From Balneolaceae bacterium UBA3186 (GTDB lineage: Bacteria; Bacteroidota; Rhodothermia; Balneolales; Balneolaceae), in contig DEXK01000014.1 of the NCBI GenBank assembly GCA_002364085.1, positions 1-64,000 of the forward strand: a stretch of 64,000 nucleotides of DNA, given 5' to 3'. The position numbers were made by a program, and so were the translations under genes. Every line of letters starts with the position of its first letter. The stretch's first letter is position 1. A model generated the notes under the pieces. That model was not told where the DNA came from. It saw only the letters and a program-made list of their open reading frames with translations, and ran no database searches. Positions 62,228 to 64,000 of this stretch are shown here, one piece after another.

Positions 62228-63208
62228 ATGAGTTTTCCAAATACACGACTTAGACGACTTAGAACAAATCCTGCTATCAGAGCGATGGTTGAGGAGAATT
62301 CACTAAGTCCGAGTGATTTTATAGCTCCATTATTTATTGTTGAAGGAAGTGGAGTAAAGGAAGAGATCGAAAGCATGCCGGATTATTTCCGTTATTCGCT
62401 TGATAGGTTACAGCCTGAGTTGGACGAGTTAGCAGAAGTTGGGATCAGGTCGGTTTTATTGTTTGTGAAAGTTCCTGATGAGAAAAAAGATAACAAAGGA
62501 ACGGAAGCACTGAATGATTCGGGATTGATGCAGGAAAGCATTCGTTTTATCAAAGAATCTCATCCTGAGTTTTTTATCATGACTGATATAGCTTTGGATC
62601 CATACTCTTCATACGGTCATGATGGAATTGTTGAAGACGGAGAAATTCTGAATGATGAAACCGTAGCAGTTTTAGCAAAAATGTCTGTAAGTCATGCAAA
62701 AGCCGGCGCTGATATGGTAGCTCCATCTGATATGATGGACGGAAGAATTGGAGAAATACGAAAAGCACTAGATGAAGCCGGATTCTCAAACACAGGAATA
62801 ATGGCGTACAGTGCAAAATACGCATCTTCTTTTTACGGACCATTCAGAGATGCATTGGATTCCGCTCCGGGATTCGGAGATAAGAAAACCTATCAAATGA
62901 ATCCTGCGAATTTACAGGAAGCACTTCGTGAAGTGGAAGAGGACATCGAAGAAGGAGCTGATATCGTAATGGTAAAACCGGGAATGCCATATTTGGATGT
63001 TGTAAAAGCAGTATCAGACAATTTCAATATTCCGGTATCAGTCTATAATGTTTCCGGAGAATATGCGATGATAAAAGCAGCGGCCAAACAAGGTTGGCTG
63101 AACGAAGAAGAAACGATGATAGAATCACTTCTGGCATTTAAACGAGCAGGCGCAGATCTGATAGCGACCTATTTTGCTAAAGAAGCCGCAAAGATCATCA
63201 ACAGATAA
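62228..63208 (+). CDS. hemB: Delta-aminolevulinic acid dehydratase (porphobilinogen synthase)
   Basis: Condenses two aminolevulinates to porphobilinogen, 326 residues. Schiff-base lysines K197 (AYSAKYASSFYG) and K250 (VMVKPGMPYLDV) are present. The metal segment reads DIALDPYSSYGHDG, with Ala and Asp at the positions of the zinc cysteines in zinc-dependent enzymes, indicating a magnesium-type enzyme. It follows the hairpin after hemF and precedes hemL by 60 bp. Confidence 0.96.
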   Translation: MSFPNTRLRRLRTNPAIRAMVEENSLSPSDFIAPLFIVEGSGVKEEIESMPDYFRYSLDRLQPELDELAEVGIRSVLLFVKVPDEKKDNKGTEALNDSGLMQESIRFIKESHPEFFIMTDIALDPYSSYGHDGIVEDGEILNDETVAVLAKMSVSHAKAGADMVAPSDMMDGRIGEIRKALDEAGFSNTGIMAYSAKYASSFYGPFRDALDSAPGFGDKKTYQMNPANLQEALREVEEDIEEGADIVMVKPGMPYLDVVKAVSDNFNIPVSVYNVSGEYAMIKAAAKQGWLNEEETMIESLLAFKRAGADLIATYFAKEAAKIINR

Positions 63209-63268
63209 TTTTGAAAAGTAGGAGCGTATCGCATACGCTCTAATGAAATATTGGAAAAATATTTACCC

Positions 63269-64000
63269 ATGGAAAACACCAACAGCAAAGCATTATTCGA
63301 ACGAGCACAAAAAGTAATTCCGGGTGGAGTGAACTCTCCCGTTCGGGCATTTAATAGTGTAGGCGGATCTCCGGTTTTTATAAAGCGTGCGGAAGGAGCT
63401 TATCTTTTTGATGAGGACGGAAACAAATACATAGATTTTATCGGTTCGTGGGGACCAATGCTTCTGGGTCATGCGGATCCTGATATTGTAGATGCTGTTC
63501 GTGAGACTGCTTTGGGATCGACTTCTTTTGGTGCTCCAACACAGTTAGAAGTTGAAATGGCAGAATTGATCACAAGCTCCGTTCAGGGAATTGATAAGAT
63601 CAGAATGGTAAATTCCGGAACCGAAGCAACTATGAGCGCCATTCGTGTCGCGAGAGGATTTACAGGTAAGAATAAGATCATCAAATTTAAGGGTTGTTAT
63701 CACGGTCATGGAGATTCATTTCTGATAGAAGCCGGAAGCGGCGCGTTGACGATGGGACAACCAAGTAGTCCGGGCGTAACTGAAGGAACAGCAAAGGATA
63801 CACTGAATGCTGACTACAATGATATCAACTCCGTAAAAGCGTTAGTTGAAGCAAATAGTGATGATATTGCAGCGATCATTTTAGAACCCATTGCCGGAAA
63901 TATGGGATGTATTCCTCCGGTAGAAGGATTTCTCCAAGACTTAAGAACGTTATGCGACGAAAAAAACATCGTATTGATCTTCGATGAAGTGATGACCGGA
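63269..64000 (+). CDS. hemL: Glutamate-1-semialdehyde 2,1-aminomutase, 3' end beyond the window
   Basis: PLP-dependent conversion of glutamate 1-semialdehyde to 5-aminolevulinate. The first 244 codons are present and run off the window. Visible motifs are VIPGGVNSPVRAFNSVGG at the N-terminus, SWGPMLLGHADP, MVNSGTEATMSAIRVARG, FKGCYHGHGDSFL and ILEPIAGNMG, ending in LIFDEVMTG with the PLP-contacting Asp. The PLP lysine lies downstream of the window. It completes the C5 route together with gltX and hemA. Start ATG at 63269. Confidence 0.95.
   Translation, partial: MENTNSKALFERAQKVIPGGVNSPVRAFNSVGGSPVFIKRAEGAYLFDEDGNKYIDFIGSWGPMLLGHADPDIVDAVRETALGSTSFGAPTQLEVEMAELITSSVQGIDKIRMVNSGTEATMSAIRVARGFTGKNKIIKFKGCYHGHGDSFLIEAGSGALTMGQPSSPGVTEGTAKDTLNADYNDINSVKALVEANSDDIAAIILEPIAGNMGCIPPVEGFLQDLRTLCDEKNIVLIFDEVMTG

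Noticed and set aside
1..64000. tRNA, rRNA, phage or defence-system genes
   Set aside because: None was recognised by reading either strand; small RNAs cannot be excluded without a covariance-model search.

Overview
The window looks like chromosomal DNA of a low-GC, aerobic, Gram-negative bacterium of the Bacteroidota/Balneolota kind. The evidence is a SusC/SusD pair with a FecI-type sigma factor and FecR anti-sigma factor, a type IX secretion (T9SS) C-terminal sorting domain, TonB-dependent receptors with CarboxypepD_reg N-domains, many short-signal lipoproteins, an archaeal/fungal-type aspartate-semialdehyde dehydrogenase and an oxygen-dependent haem pathway. A Balneola- or Gracilimonas-like host is my inference, not a database result. 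I saw no rRNA, tRNA, CRISPR array, phage or intact insertion sequence.

Layout. 0-4.7 kb: asd, glyS, an orphan histidine kinase and a sterol-desaturase-family hydroxylase. 4.7-7.2 kb: AT-rich genes of unknown function, separated by decayed copies of the ends of the flanking desaturase and transporter genes. 7.2-24.2 kb: a carbohydrate locus with a sodium/solute symporter, nagB, a secreted PIG-L deacetylase, a sigma/anti-sigma pair, SusC with an STN signalling domain, SusD, a FucP/NagP-type permease, a ROK kinase, an exo-rhamnogalacturonan-lyase-like lipoprotein and a DASS-family anion transporter. 24.2-35.7 kb: gltX, a WbqC-like protein, a single-helix microprotein, a tandem pair of M14 carboxypeptidases (one without its zinc ligands), a PBP4-type enzyme, NhaC and a TANGO2/NRDE protein, with repeat-rich gaps. 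35.8-43.0 kb: a membrane-bound RsbU-like phosphatase, a thioredoxin with a DtxR-family regulator, and an opposing operon of three thioredoxin-fold proteins around a predicted outer-membrane barrel. 43.1-54.9 kb: a TolB-like propeller lipoprotein, a probable iron operon (DUF4856, imelysin-like, HTTM, TonB receptor) behind a repeated operator-like sequence, a GDSL hydrolase, an AhpD-like protein and an SDR protein. 55.0-64.0 kb: a same-strand haem cluster hemH-hemY-hemA-hemC-hemD-hemE-hemF-hemB-hemL, with hemL running off the end.

How the genes fit together. The 9-24 kb block reads as sense, import, deacetylate, phosphorylate and deaminate an amino-sugar-containing, probably anionic glycan. The 44.8-51 kb operon imports iron or an iron complex, the DtxR-family protein is a candidate metal sensor, and the terminal cluster uses iron for haem. 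Because gltX is also present, the route from glutamate to protohaem is nearly complete here. The most unusual items are the stacked gene-end remnants at 4.7-7.2 kb, the compartment-spread thioredoxin operon at 39.7-43.0 kb, the zinc-less M14 paralogue, the repeated operator before the iron operon, and four intergenic hairpins each built from a different short tandem word.
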